Below are positions 10,681-23,400 of a DNA stretch of 64,000 nucleotides, piece by piece (position 1 is the stretch's first letter; the number at the start of each line of letters is the position of its first letter). Position numbers and translations under genes: made by a program. The notes beneath the pieces are model-generated. The model ran no database searches, was not told where the DNA came from, and saw nothing but the letters and a program-made list of their open reading frames with translations. This DNA comes from Diphasiastrum complanatum (taxonomy: Eukaryota; Streptophyta; Lycopodiopsida; Lycopodiales; Lycopodiaceae): positions 1-64,000 of the forward strand of contig MU832263.1 in the NCBI GenBank assembly GCA_029204225.1. The letters are read 5' to 3'.

Positions 10681-11580
10681 CCAATTGATCATAGAAAGCA
10701 TGGATTTGTAGTTGGGATGTCCCAACCTCCTATGCCATAACTCCTCCTTGGAAAGCTTTGTCACATAAGCAATATCACAACTCTCTCTTGGATCTAGCTT
10801 GTATATGCCTCCAAATCTAGATCCATGTGCAAGGATCTCATCATTTCTCTTGATCACACAAGCATCAATATTGAATTTCACATCAAGGCCACTATCAAGA
10901 AGTTGGCCAACACTTATAAGATTATTTGCAAGCTTAGGCACAAAAATAACCTTGAGAGAAAGAACTTTGGAAGAGGCAAGCTTTAAGGGAATTCTCCCTA
11001 TGCCTTCAATATTGCACTCTTGGTCATTTGTTGTATATACAAAATTCTTTGCTCCTTCATAAGGCATAATAGATGTGAAGGAATACTTGGAGCTACACAT
11101 ATGAGACAATGCTCTATTATCAATGTACCAAGAGCCATCCTTCTTGAAAGGTGAAGATGAGAAGCTAGAGACCATAAGAGATCCTTCTCCATCACTTGCA
11201 ATAGAGTCTTCTCAGCCAGCAATAAAAATTATAGCATCATAGGCACCAACTTGCTACGACACCAATGCAACTAACAAAACTCAAGTCCAATTACAAACAA
11301 AGAAGTTATGACAAAAAATGTGGAAAAAAAATTCTAGAGAGAGAAAAATGGCCAAAGAAATGTCTAGAAAGAGAGAGTTGAAGATCCAACTAGAGGGAGA
11401 TGAAGAGAGAAAAGAGATAGCAGATCAGACCGGATCCAAAATTTAAAAGTCTCAATCAGATCAGACCGATCCAATCTCAATTAGGATCCAGAGTTCTTGA
11501 ATTGATTCTTCTTCTTGAAGCAATTTGTGGCATAATGGCCTTTCTTGCCACAAAAGAAACATTTGATATTCTTCTTCTCA
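10681..11580 (-). pseudogene. Ty1/Copia protease, GAG-pre-integrase and zinc knuckle of the split copy
   Basis: Reading on the minus strand from 11,580: a CCHC knuckle 'CFFCGKKGHYATNC' (11,520-11,561), then an unrelated ~250-bp insert at about 11,225-11,490. Next is the protease start 'FKKDGSWYIDNRALSHMC' (the sister copy has IDNGASSH, so the active-site Gly is Arg). Last is the GAG-pre-integrase 'LWHRRLGHPNYKSMLSMI'. The order matches a Copia polyprotein. Together with 8,530-9,435 this is one element cut by the 9,436-10,680 insertion. Confidence 0.8.
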
Positions 11581-13965
11581 ATCGAGGCTCATCAACGGTA
11601 GTATCAGCGATGATTAAAGATGATAGTTTGATGTGGCAGCAGTCCTATCGAAGTGCCACAATAGTGATATCAAAGAGATTCACAGCATGCAAGCCATCTC
11701 CTCTCTCCTTGAGGTACGGGTCATAAGGATCTGCCCTTAGCTGTGAGACACTGCATCATTGGCCACCCTTGTGACCAAAGGCAAAATCCCAAGGTTTATC
11801 CGTTGATAATCTTGATAAGGTTATCTATATGTGACCTTACCAGATGACTTTTCTTTCAAAATTTTAGTGGAAAAGGGGCCTTTTTCCCTTCCAACAATGA
11901 CCAAGAAACAGGCATGTGAGGCCAATAGTTGTTTTGAACAATTATTTTTCCATCGATAAGTAGTTGACTAACAACAAGTGCATGTGGTCATTTTTTTTTT
12001 TAGGCTAGGATATTGAGGTCTAGTAAGACATTGAGTGTCTTCTGAAGAGTCACCCTCTGCTTCACATATAAGCATGAGCTTATCCCATCACCATCGCTCG
12101 TCACTTCTCATTGCTATCAATCGTAGAAGCATGAGAGGAATCATCTTCCTCTTCATCTTGGTTCTTGTCTTTTGCTTTGTCCTTGGAGAAGTGTTGGTGT
12201 TGCTTCTTGCTCCTCCCTTTGTGCTTGGCAAATAGAGCTTTGCCATCACTATTATGATTTAGGGACAATTTGTCCATTCTTAATATCTTGTTCCATCACA
12301 TCTTGGAGTATCAAGATTGACTCCATCCTAACCTTTAGACAATAAGATGTTGCTTCTCTCTCACTATAGGATCCAATAAAGGTGTACTACCAACTCCTAT
12401 GCAAGATCTTCATTTAACAAGTATAAACAGCTATTATAAAGAGCATGTGAAGAACTCACAAAAGCTACACTGACTTTCACAAAAGCCATGTTATAATGCC
12501 AAATTATCCCCTTACTCTCTGCTCTTCACCACTCTTTAATAACTCTATACTGAATAAACAAAGTGTAGAGTGGTAGCTTTATGGGACGACTATGCGGATC
12601 TGTTGTATTTAAGCAATCAGTTTGCCTATGTACAATTTGAAAGAAACAAAGAAATACTCAAAGAAGGAACTTTTTGATGCTCAAATTTGCTCATCCATGT
12701 GTCCACTCATACCACCTTATTTCAATCATCTTGCAAATATCAATAATGAATATACATCACCTTTCAAAATCTCTTTACCAAAATTTGCAATCATTGCACT
12801 AAACCCTTTTAACTGTACAACTTTATACAGGTTTTCCAATGCAGTTCAAGGATCACAATTGACTTAGTAGATTTATAAGAGAAACAAGTGTAGACAATCT
12901 GGCTTGTAAACTGCAAAATATGAGTCTTCTTTCTGCATCCATGCATTTGAGATTCGTAAATGTTTAGTGTTCTCAATCAATATGCTGGCTCGACCATCTC
13001 TTGCCCATCCTAAAGAATAGGTGATCAGACAACTATGCCCTGACCTTGAAGATGAGTGGTATTTCCTAGAGTCGGTGAGAGCAAAAAAATAATATGATTG
13101 TGCTCTTTTACTTTTGGTGCCTGTTGATAATAAATACTTTCAGTTGACCAGATTGTTGCAGCCTCTGTGTTCTCTTTCCGTTCTTTACACCATCATGCTG
13201 CGAAAATGATTAAACAACAAAATTTGAATCAGCTATCATTCACTAAAGCAAATCCCTTGAATTTTAAAAAATTTCTTCGAGCTCTAACTTTGTTGTGAAC
13301 TCCATGACCAGCTCAAACACTTACTCTTGCCAGAAACTAAGATTTCAAACTAGAAATGAGAACTACAATGGCTTAGAAGGTTATACTTCTCGAAAAGTCA
13401 ACTTTATTAGAAAGAATAAATCAAAAAGGCTGAACAAAGAGTAGATAATTGCTTGTGTAAGAGTGTAAATGATAAACATTGCTTTGATAAGCGTTGGATC
13501 TAAGACTGTTTTGATACGACAAGATGTCACGTACTAGGGAATACGAAAACGATAGAAAAACAAAAAAACTGGGAAAGATGAGTTGGTTTGTAATAAGAAA
13601 TTCAGAGCCTAGGAGCAAGAGTCTTGAATTATTCGATTATTTGCTTGGTTGTGGCAGTGTTAGTTGCCAATAGAGTTATTTATAGCAAGAACACAAAGTT
13701 AAAGTGTATAATGTGTCAAAAGATGCCAATTATGACTTACATATTGTGAGTTGGGTGACAATTAGTAAACTCTTAATTGCATTCTGTGATCATCTGAATA
13801 GCCCTTTGAGACACTCAAGCTCATTCTGGGATGCTTACATTAAAAATTTGACCAGATTTTATACTTTATTATTGCTCAAAATTCCAACAAATGACAACTC
13901 CATAAACAATTTTTTCCTCAAAAATAGAGAAAGGGACTCGTGGTTGTTATAGTAATGCTTGCACA
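11581..13965. other. Decayed Copia 5' region and AT-rich spacer
   Basis: No intact gene is present. Positions 12,280-12,400 contain 'CACTATAGGATCCAATAAAG', which resembles the leader of the younger Copia ('TCAATAGGATCCAATAATAG', about 18,293). The left part is therefore probably the decayed gag and leader of the same family. From about 12,600 to 13,965 I see only AT-rich sequence with no recognisable domain. Confidence 0.35.
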
Positions 13966-13970
13966 AATTG

Positions 13971-14707
13971 TCTTGAATTTCACACGTGTGGATTGTCCAC
14001 TACATGTACTTGTGATCTCCTAAGGTGTGTAGATGCACCAAGATCAAGACTAGATTGAGATTCAAGATCTATCTTTGATTCTATGGCAAAAACACACTAC
14101 TACATGCATTCAATCAATTCCAACTCTCACTCACACGTGTGGGAAGTATTCAAAAAATAATCTAAGTAAAAACAAGCTGCTCTCCTCGGGTAGAGAGAGA
14201 AAAAACATCATGAGCTCTCGGGTAGAGAGAGAAAGCTAGAAATCCAATAACTCACAAAATCCATAAAATCACCAAATCGATTAGCTTCAAAATGAGGAGT
14301 ACAATGATACTAGTAGATCCACGAGCTACCACTATGCTTAACTATGATTGGACCATACTTTGTCACCTCTTGATCCTATTGGACCATTGATCCATGCACC
14401 TCTTAATTCTATTGGACTATCTTCAAGCACACCTCAATTTCCTATTGGACCTCACAAGGTTCCACCTCTAAATCCTATTGGACCTCTTGGAATTCATCAA
14501 ACAAAAGCTTTACACTTGTCTGCACTCTAATTGGCACGTGTTTAGCCTCTTACTCTATATTGGCTCAATAGTGGCATTACAAGTGGAAATGCATAATTTG
14601 CCATCTATGCCAAATTTATTCCTATCAACATCCTACACCTAGATGCTTGATGTAAAAAACATAAGACCCCTATATCTAACATAGATAATCTTTTTCAATT
14701 CTTCACA
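13971..14707 (-). repeat. 3' LTR of the young Copia element
   Basis: In element sense it begins TGTGAAGAATTG and ends ...AATTCAAGA; the 5' LTR ends ...AATTCAACA. It contains three CACGTG G-box cores (13,983, 14,134, 14,535), each inside a longer palindrome or near-palindrome. A cluster of CCAAT boxes in element sense appears as repeated ATTGG on the plus strand between about 14,350 and 14,535. A repeated CTCGGGTAGAGAGAGA motif lies at about 14,180-14,235. Confidence 0.92.
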
Positions 14708-14725
14708 GTCCTCCTAAAAAATTAT

Positions 14726-15772
14726 CTATGATATAACTCCAAGATTAGATCTATGCTTGATGAAAGCACTTTTGCTCAAAGGCTTGGTGAGTAGATCGGC
14801 AATACAAGAGGACGAGTTGACATGCTCCAAATAGATTTCTCCTCCAATAAGCTTTTCTCTCACAAAATGGTGTGCCACTTCTATGTGCTTGCTTCTTGCA
14901 TGAAATATGGGATTATTGGCAAGAGCTTGGGCCGAGATGTTATCCCACTTGATCATTGGTAGATCATCCTCCTTGATGCACTTTAGCTCCATTAATAACC
15001 TCTTGATCCAAAGCACTTCTTTGGTAGTTGTAGTGAGTGCTTTGTACTCGGCCTCACATGAAGAGAGAGATATAGTATCTTGCTTTATGGAAAGCCAAGA
15101 TGTTAGATTGCCTCCAAGAAAGATAGTGTATGCACTAATAGACTTTCGATCCATCTTGTCACTTGCAAAGTCCGAATCCGAGTAGCCAATAATGGATAGA
15201 CCTTCACTTTTATAGAGTAGACCATAATCACAAGATGAAGATACATATCTTAGAATTCTCTTGGCCATCTTCCAATGATGGATCTTAGGATCTTGCATAA
15301 ATTGACTCAATTTGTGCACACAAAAACTTAGATCGGGCCTAGTAATGGTAAGCCAAATCAAGGAGCCTACAAGACTCCTAAAAAGTGTGCTGTCCTCAAA
15401 GGATCTTTCATCACCTTTATTAGGATCTTTTACAATTTGCTCCATTGGAGTATCTATGCTCTTAGAATTTTCCATATGGAATTTTTTTAACATAGAGTGA
15501 GCATATCTAGATTGGCATATAAAGACATGATTATCATAAAAATCAATTTCTAGGCCTAGGATGTAATGCATCTCTCCTAGGTCTTGCATTTTAAACTCAC
15601 ATCCAAGTGCTAGCTTGGTTTCATCAACTAGCTTGATACAACTTCCACAAAGAATAATGTCATCAACATAAATTAGAAGAATGGCAATATTGCTATCAAC
15701 AAACTTTAGATACATGGAAGGATCATAGTCACTAAGAGTAAATCCTAGTGAGATAAGAAAAGAATTAAGTCT
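14726..15772 (-). pseudogene. Copia RT C-terminal half and RNase H
   Basis: The frame gives 'MYLKFVDSNIAILLIYVDDI' (YVDD catalytic box), then 'LGCEFKMQDLGEMHYILGLE', 'TRPDLSFCVHKLSQFMQDP' and the RNase H domain with 'GYSDSDFASDKMDRKS', 'SLSSCEAEYKAL' and 'HARSKHIEVAHHFVREK'. The frame ends 'LLTKPLSKSAFIKHRSNLGV', the normal Copia C-terminus. It is separated from the upstream half by a stop: codon TAA stands where the sister copy at 1.1 kb has GAA in 'SWYERL'. That single change truncates the polyprotein in the middle of RT. Confidence 0.9.
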
Positions 15773-17776
15773 TTAATACCATGATCTTGGTGCTTGCTTG
15801 AGTCCATAAAGACTTTTGAAGAGCAAGCACACTTTGGACTCATCCTTGATGAATCCTTGAGGTCGTTCCATATAGATCTCCTCCTCAAGATAACCATTTA
15901 GAAAAGCATTGGATACATCTAATTGGAACACCTTCCACTTGAAAAAACAAGCAAGAGAAATAAGAATTCTTATTGTCACCATCTTTGCAATGGGTGCAAA
16001 GGTCTCCTCATAATCAAGACCATGGATTTGAGCAAATCCTTTGGCACATAATCTTACTTTATGCTTGTTGATGGTGCCATCATGATTGAACTTGATCCGA
16101 AATACCCACTTGCAACCAATCACATGCTTGTTGGATGGAGGATCCACAAGCTCCCAAGTATTGTTGGTGATCAATGCATCATACTCTTGCTTCATGGCAT
16201 CATACCACTCCTTGGTATTGAGTGCCTCTTGTACATTCTTTGGCTCTTCATGAGAGACATAAAAAACATAATTAGTAGAATCAAGATCCACTTGTTTGCC
16301 TTTGTCAACATATGAGAGCCTCTTAGGCTCAGATTTATCTCTCATGGATCTTCTTGGTGAAAAAATCCGAGGAGAGTCTTCTTCAAATCTCGACCCCATC
16401 ACATCATGATTGTCTTCAAAATCAATAATTGATGATGCATCCATAGATTTCTTGATCTCGGCCTCTTCAAAAGATGAGTGTTGATCTTCATGAAAGACAA
16501 CATCTCTACTTTCAATAACTTGAGAAGTAGAGAGTATAAAGACTCTATAGGCCTTCTTGGTGGATGAGTATCCAACCATGATCCCTTTGCATGCACTAGG
16601 ATCTTCCTTCTTCCTTATTTCCAAGGGAATATGGACAAAGCATAAGCATCCAAAAACTCTAAGGTGATCAACCTTAGGCTTCTTCAAAAATAAGATTTCA
16701 TATGGTGACTTTCCTCCAAGAGCTATATGTGGGAGCCTATTGCAAAGATAATTTGCACAATTAATGGCTTCTCCCCAAAAATCTTTGGGCAAAGATGCCT
16801 CAATTCTCATAGATTTTGCACATTCACATAGAGATCTATTCTTTCTCTCGGCCACTCCATTTTGAGATGGAGAGTAGGCATAAGAGAACTCTCTTTGAAT
16901 GCCTTCAAGCTCACAAAAATCTTGAAATTTATTGGAGATATATTCACCACCTCCATCACTTCTAAGAGCTTTAATCCTGAATGAGAATTGCTTCTCTACA
17001 TAAGCTTTGAAAATAATGAAATGATCAAACACCATAGATTTAGAAGCAAGAAGATATATCCAAGTGAATCTTGTGTAATCATCAATGAAAGTGGCTGCTC
17101 CCTTGCTTTTAGTTGATGAGAAATGCACATCCGAGTGGATTAACTCCAAAGGATGCTTGCTTTTGATAGAAGATCTTGTAAATGGCTTTTTGTGAGATTT
17201 AGCAATAGCACAAGCCTCACAAGGCTTGATCTTCTTGGAGAGTGACTTTGGCAAGCCAATAGCTTTGGCTTCTTTGATCATAGAGAGCATGGATTTATAG
17301 TTGGGATGTCCCAACCTCCTATGCCATAATTCCTCCATAGAGAGCTTGTTCACAAGAGCAACATTACAAGCATTCACATACTCATTTGGATCTAGTTTAT
17401 AGATGCCACCAAATCTAGATCCTAATGCAAGTATCTCATCATTCTTCTTGATAGTGCAAGTATCAACATTGAATTTTACATCAAGGCCATTATCAAGCAA
17501 TTGGCCAACACTAATAAGATTCTTGGTAAGCTTAGGTACATAAAGAACTTTAGAGAGAGAAAGAACTTTAGAGGATGCAAGCTTCAAGGGAATGTTCCCT
17601 ATGCCTTCAATAGGACATTCAAAATCATTTGCAGTGTATATTGATTTCTTGACTCCATCATAAGGTGCAATAGAAGAGAAAGAGTCCTTGGAGCTACACG
17701 TATGTGAAGAGGCTCCATTATCAATATACCATAGGCCGTCCTTCTTGAAAGGAGAAGATGAGAAACTAGAGACCAT
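15773..17776 (-). pseudogene. Copia protease, integrase and RT N-terminal half
   Basis: This is a 667-codon frame. Order: protease 'LWYIDNGASSHTCSS' (D-N-G where most Copia have D-S-G), then GAG-pre-integrase 'LWHRRLGHPNYKSMLSMI' with 'CEACAIAKSHKK' completing the HHCC zinc site. The integrase core has Asp in 'LIHSDVHFSS', Asp in 'RSDGGGEYISN' and Glu in 'NGVAERKNR'. Next come 'MVGYSSTKKAYRVFILS' and the RT start 'NTWELVDPPSNKHVIGCKWV' through 'FQLDVSNAFLNGYLEEEIY' to 'LYGLKQAPRSWY'. It stops there at the TAA described for the next segment. All integrase catalytic residues are intact. Confidence 0.92.
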
Positions 17777-17839
17777 AAGAGATCCCTCTCCATCACTTGT
17801 AATAGTGTCTTCCTTCTCATTGGTAATGTTGGCTTGCTT

Positions 17840-18240
17840 GAGTTGTTTCTTCTTCTTGAAGCTATTGGTGGCATAATGACCTTTCTTGCCACAATAAAAG
17901 CACTTGATCTTCTTCTTCTTGAGTTCCTAAGAGTGAGAAGCCTAGAGGTATTCTTAGCCTCATAGATAGTCTTGAGACAATCCCAAGCTTCTTTGGCTGT
18001 TGTACAAGTACCTATCTCCCTCAATATCTCATTAGAGACATTCATCTTAATGTAGTGGAGAGCCATCCTAGCTCTCTTTTTGTATTTTTGAACCTCTTGA
18101 AGAACTTGTGGTTCTTCTTCAAGGTCAAGAACTATTTCCATCACGTCATGAAGGATCAAGATCCTCATTTTCCAAATTGAATAATTTGAAGTGGTCAATC
18201 TTTCACTTGGTTCCAACAAGGATGAACCCATTAAAGACAT
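17840..18240 (-). pseudogene. Copia gag, shortened, with a damaged zinc knuckle
   Basis: Gag starts at the ATG at 18,240 ('MSLMGSSLLEPSERLTTSNY', 'IWKMRILILHDVMEIV', 'ALHYIKMNVSNEILREIGTC', 'AKEAWDCLKTIYE'), which is the UBN2/Copia gag pattern. It loses frame near 17,922. The CCHC knuckle follows in another frame at 17,861-17,902 as 'CFYCGKKGHYATNS': the final Cys is Ser (AGC for TGC). Only about 105 residues precede the knuckle, shorter than usual for Copia gag, which suggests an internal deletion. Confidence 0.8.
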
Positions 18241-18983
18241 TTGAAGTGAAAAAAACTCAAATGATGAACAATAAATGTTGTTACACACTCTCAATAGGAT
18301 CCAATAATAGAGTACTATCTCCTCCTATGAAAGATCTTGCAACTATTTGTGAATTGATTCTCACTAGCTACACAAATCTCTCTAAAACAAGATCTATTTC
18401 ACATCAAATGATGGAGTATAGGCAAAGTTAGGATCAAACACTCTTAGCACGTGTGAAATACACTAAGAAACCAAATTTAACTCAAATACAATGATATTGC
18501 ATGAAACAAAATGGCTAAGATCTCAAAACAGTGCCTAGATCACATATAGATGAGATTGGTAAGCATTCAACTGTGATTTTGGATCAAACAAGCAATCTCT
18601 TGACCAAACCAAATGTGTCCACCCAGGTCTAGGTGCCCTACCTAACCTTCTTCAAAAGCTTATAACTTTTGATTGGCACAACCAAATGGAATGAAATTGA
18701 TTGCATCATAAACTAGACAAAAATAGCCTCAAAACAAGCTATCAAGCAAGATAAATGGATCAACCATGAGAGAGAACTTCCAAACTGAAATTGGATGTTC
18801 CTCACACGTATCTGAGCACCTGATTCCATACAGTACCAGCTCAGACCCAATCAATGTCCTTTTGATCTCTTTTGATCCAAGATTGAACAAGATAGCTAGG
18901 AAAATGGGCCTTGACAACCTCTAGCTCAAGATTGATGAAAAATTTTCACTTAGATGGATCAAAATGCATGGTAACCTTAGGTA

Positions 18984-18996
18984 GGCTCTGATACCA
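18984..18996 (-). promoter_or_regulatory. Primer-binding site, initiator-Met tRNA type
   Basis: In element sense the bases next to the 5' LTR are TGGTATCAGAGCC, the usual plant retrotransposon PBS complementary to the 3' end of initiator tRNA-Met. It abuts the LTR with no spacer, which fixes element orientation as minus. Confidence 0.93.
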
Positions 18997-19733
18997 TGTT
19001 GAATTTCACACGTGTGGATTGTCCACTACATGTACTTGTGATCTCCTAAGGTGTGTAGATGCACCAAGATCAAGACTAGATTGAGATTCAAGATCTATCT
19101 TTGATTCTATGGCAAAAACACACTACTACATGCATTCAATCACTTCCAACTCTCACTCACACGTGTGGGAAGCATTCAAAAAATAATCTAAGTAAAAACA
19201 AGCTGCTCTCCTCGGGTAGAGAGAGAAAAAACATCATGAGCTCTCGGGTAGAGAGAGAAAACTAGAAATCCAATAACTCACAAAATCCATAAAATCACCA
19301 AATTGATTAGCTTCAAAATGAGGAGTACAATGATACTAGTAGATCCACGAGCTACCACTATGCTTAACTATGATTGGACCATACTTTGTCACCTCTTGAT
19401 CCTATTGGACCATTGATCCATGCACCTCTTAATTCTATTGGACTATATTCAAGCACACCTCAATTTCCTATTGGACCTCACAAGGTTCCACCTCTAAATC
19501 CTATTGGACCTCTTGGAATTCATCAAACAAAAGCTTTACACTTGTCTGCACTCTAATTGGCACGTGTTTAGCCTCTTACTCTATTTTGGCTCAATAGTGG
19601 CATTACAAGTGGAAATGCATAATTTGCCATCTATGCCAAATTTATTCCTATCAACATCCTACACCTAGATGCTTGATGTAAAAAACATAAGACCCCTATA
19701 TCTAACATAGATAATCTTTTTCAATTCTTCACA
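18997..19733 (-). repeat. 5' LTR of the young Copia element
   Basis: Same 737-bp unit as 13,971-14,707, with about eight single-base differences noted by eye. It starts TGTGAAGAATTG and ends AATTCAACA in element sense, and is followed outside by the AATTG duplication. Confidence 0.93.
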
Positions 19734-19738
19734 AATTG

Positions 19739-21059
19739 AACTTCTATATTGAATTGTAGTAGGTGCATAATTGTTAAGCCATTAGTCTACATGCCTTCCC
19801 TCTTGATAATATGCTTGCTTGTTTGTTTCTTTGGTAGTCCAACTTAGATTGATTATCTAGCCATTAGCTTCATGTTGTTGCATATGATCCAAATCTTCCA
19901 CTTTATTCGATCTCCAAATGAAATAAGCAACTCAATCATTTGTCCCACATTTTGTAGTGGCATAATCCAACATATAATAACATGATCCATGCATGCATCG
20001 CCTGCATAGCTTTTTTTTTTCCCTCTTTTCTTATTTGATGCTCTCCAAAATGTAATAAATACAAATCAATAAATGTGTTAAATTTATTCTTGGTCAAGCT
20101 TTCGTAGTAAATCTTGTCAAATTTCATGAAAAAGATATCGATTTACCTTTGAGATAAATTTTATCCAATTTATTTTTATAGTACAATTTGATTTGGCTCA
20201 TCTTCTAGAGTTGGTGAAAATTTTCAAACCAACAATATTTGGGAGTACTATTTTCAATGTGATAGTTTTTTGAATCTGGTTGAAAAAGGATTGATGTTAT
20301 TGGCTTTTAATATTGTTACAAACATTCAAGATCAGAGTGAATTAAGCGAAAAAGATCTTACATTGGAAATTCAACTACTAATAATTCTAGCATTTGAGAT
20401 CTTTGTGGAATGAAACAATATCCCCATCATTCATGACTTCCCCAACAAACTTTCCATGAACAATGGAGTCAACTCAAAAGTGAAAACATTGCTATCAAAT
20501 TCTACAATAAATCAGAAATGTTCATGAACAAGATCTTCAAAATGATTAACTAATTTAATGTCAAAATAACTACTTTTCTAAGATAGGCACCATCATCATT
20601 CAATTTGTTGAATTATTTGTCAAGAAGGAAATTTGTCAAAGAGGTGTCGAAGATAAAACGATCTCATAAATATTTGATGTTATAAAAGTATTTCCATATT
20701 TTTGACCCTCAATACTAGGTGTTATACAATTATTAACGTATTTTCTACCTCTTTGCAAGTGACTTCCTCAATAATAACAACCTATCTGTTTTTACATTAA
20801 TGGTTTTACTTCTTGTTATTGCCACCCAAAGTTGGTATTGTTGTAGTCCTCACAGTTTTGTAATAACTCCAATGGACATTTGTGTAGATTGTGAAATTGA
20901 AGCTTCGTTCACTCCAAGGCTTGACTAATCATGGCTACATGCTATGGAAGATGTGCCATCACAATCCTTGTCGAATTAAATAGACTGAATGGTCACCTAT
21001 AATGACGACCTCACTATAAAGTGAACACTAGACCAATGTAGATGAGATTACTTTCCAAG
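19739..21059. other. AT-rich spacer without recognisable gene
   Basis: Nothing with domain similarity or clear repeat structure was seen. It leads into a decayed Gypsy and may be its LTR or gag region. Confidence 0.3.
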
Positions 21060-23400
21060 TAATGAATCTTGATAAGGTAGGTATAACTCTCAAGAATGAA
21101 CGGTTTAATTCTAAGAACAACGCGTTACAAAAGGACTATATAACCCATAGTCTAAAATTTTGGCATAATGACTCATCTTTAGATTTAGAAGGAGATGTAA
21201 ATTTAGTTGATCCATCTTATGTATATGCTTTGGAAGAAAATTAAAGCTTGAAAAGTTATGAGCATCACACTTTCTTATGCTATTTGAATGAAATTGCTAT
21301 TAAATATATTTCCAATAATTTATCGCACTTGTCTAGTGCTACATGTTCAAATAATCCTAATGTAGGAGATTTTGTTGATTTATTTTTTTTTTAAGCCTTA
21401 GGCAAGAGTTTGTTGATGTCTTTCCAAAGCATTTGCTTGAGAGTTTACCTCCCTCTAGGGGTGCATAATCAAATATAGCTTCTTCACAACAATTCTTTTG
21501 TATTGGTTTTTTTTGTGCAGGATGTGCACGAAGGAAGAGGATGAAGTTGCTAGCCAACTTTAGAATTATTTGCATGTGGGCCATATTAGACCTAGTAAAT
21601 CCCTTTGGAGAGCACCTATACTTTTAGTTGGCAAGAAAGATGGGGGGTCACACCTTTGTCTAAACTATAAGAAGCATAATAAAATGACGGTTAAGAATCA
21701 TTATCACTTACCCATGATGGATGGTCTAATGGATTATTTGAATGCTGCAAACTATTTCACCACGACAGACCTTAGGTTAGGTTACCATCAGATATAGATA
21801 AAATATGAGAATGTTAAAAAAAAAAAAAGGCCTTCAGACTAGATACAAAATTTTTGTTTTCACCCTTTGAACTCATAAATGCTCTAACAACTTTTCAACA
21901 AATGATGAACAATCGTCTTCGTGCATATATGAAAAAGTTTGTATTTTTTTTTATGACATATTGGTATATAGTCGTATTTTGGAAGAGCATGAAGCACATC
22001 TTTGTACCATCTTAAAGATTTTAAGGCAGAAAAAGTTCTATGCTAAAAGGTTGAAATGTGAGTTTTTTCAAACAAAACTCAAGTTTAAGGGCCACATCAT
22101 GTATATTTGATCAGGGAATTTGAGATTGATTATGAAAAGGTTCGTACAATACATGAGTCGCCTATCACAAAAACTGTTTGAGAAGTAAAAATTTTCTTAG
22201 TCTCTACTAACACACAACAGTCAATTCGAACAAGATATAACTTGAATGCTAGCAATTATGTTGTAGGGGCAAGCTATCATGATGGCAAACCGATAGACTT
22301 TGATAGCAAAAGAGCTCAATGTAGATACTCTACATATGAAAACAAACTCCTTCCTATTATAAATGTGCTAAAGATTTGACACCATCATTTGTATGGATCT
22401 AGATTCACTATGATGACGGATCATCAATCGCTTTATTATATTTATGTGATACCGTAGACTTAAGAGGCTATAAGGCTTGATGGTTGGGACTCATTAATCA
22501 AGAGTTCGAGTTTGACATTAAGTATCATAGATGTGCATGCTTTAGCCGGATTGGAGAGATAATTAGTTATGCTTTGCTGAAATTCAATATGGCATACAAA
22601 AAACACTTGACCTTATTGGAAGGAATCTTTGTTGGCCAAAAATCAAAGGTCATGTGGAGGCATACGTTTGACGATGTGAACAATGCCAAGTGAATAAAGT
22701 AGCAATACTTAAAGCAACTGGTATGTTACATCTGCTAGAAATTTCCAATAAAAAATGAGAAAGTATTTTGATGGACCTTGTGATGGGACTTCCCAAGATT
22801 AGGGAAGGTCATGATGCCATTTGGATAGTGGTTGGAACAATTTATTCCAAATAAAGTCTAGTGTCAAGGCTTTTGAGATTGCTAAACTTTTTGTTGAAAA
22901 GTTGTTTAGGATGTTTGGGTTGCCGAATGATATAGTTAGTGATCGTGATTCCAAGTTCATCGACAAATTATAGTAGTCACTCTTTGAGATCACCTAAAAG
23001 CTACCATTAGTCTATCATCTTTTGATCACCTTGAATGTCATGGACACACTGGACGTGATACATAGGCAATGAAAGATATGCTTTGAGCATATGTTTCCAT
23101 GAAATAATCAGATTGGAAAACTAACTCCTAATAATTGAGGTTGCGTACAATATTGCAAGCATTCTACATATAGTTATGTTAGGTTGACATTTGGCTTTCA
23201 ACCATGTTCGCTAGTATCCATCAGACTCAATTTTTTTAAGTTGCAAGCTACAACTAATTTTTGATGGATATGTAAGAAGTATTGGAAGTGGCTAAGGAAA
23301 GTATTAAATCAACTCAAGATAGAGCACAACTTTATGCTAACCAAATTCGCTCACCTTCAAAGTTCTAGGTCAAAGATTGGTAGTTTCTTGTAATGCCAAA
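21060..23400 (+). pseudogene. Decayed Ty3/Gypsy polyprotein (RT to integrase)
   Basis: Broken frames in the right order on the plus strand. RT: 'PILLVGKKDGGSHLCLNYKK' and 'HYHLPMMDGLMDYLNAANYF', then 'TTTDLRLGYHQI' (21,590-21,797). Traces of the RT thumb and RNase H follow. At 22,484 'EFEFDIKYHR' marks the end of RNase H. At about 22,915 'GLPNDIVSDRDSKF' carries the second Asp of the integrase. Stops and indels occur throughout, including poly-A and poly-T expansions near 21,380 and 21,815. No LTR could be paired with it. Confidence 0.75.

Larger units (their letters stand above)
13971..19733 (-). mobile_element. Ty1/Copia retrotransposon with both LTRs, young insertion
   Basis: This is a full-structure element in minus orientation. 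It has two 737-bp LTRs (13,971-14,707 and 18,997-19,733), a primer-binding site abutting the 5' LTR, and gag, protease, integrase, RT and RNase H in Copia order. It is flanked by a 5-bp target duplication AATTG (13,966-13,970 and 19,734-19,738). By eye the LTRs differ at only about eight positions, so they are roughly 99% identical and the insertion is recent. Coding capacity is already damaged: gag is short and frameshifted, and a stop separates the two halves of RT. It is therefore probably non-autonomous. Confidence 0.93.
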
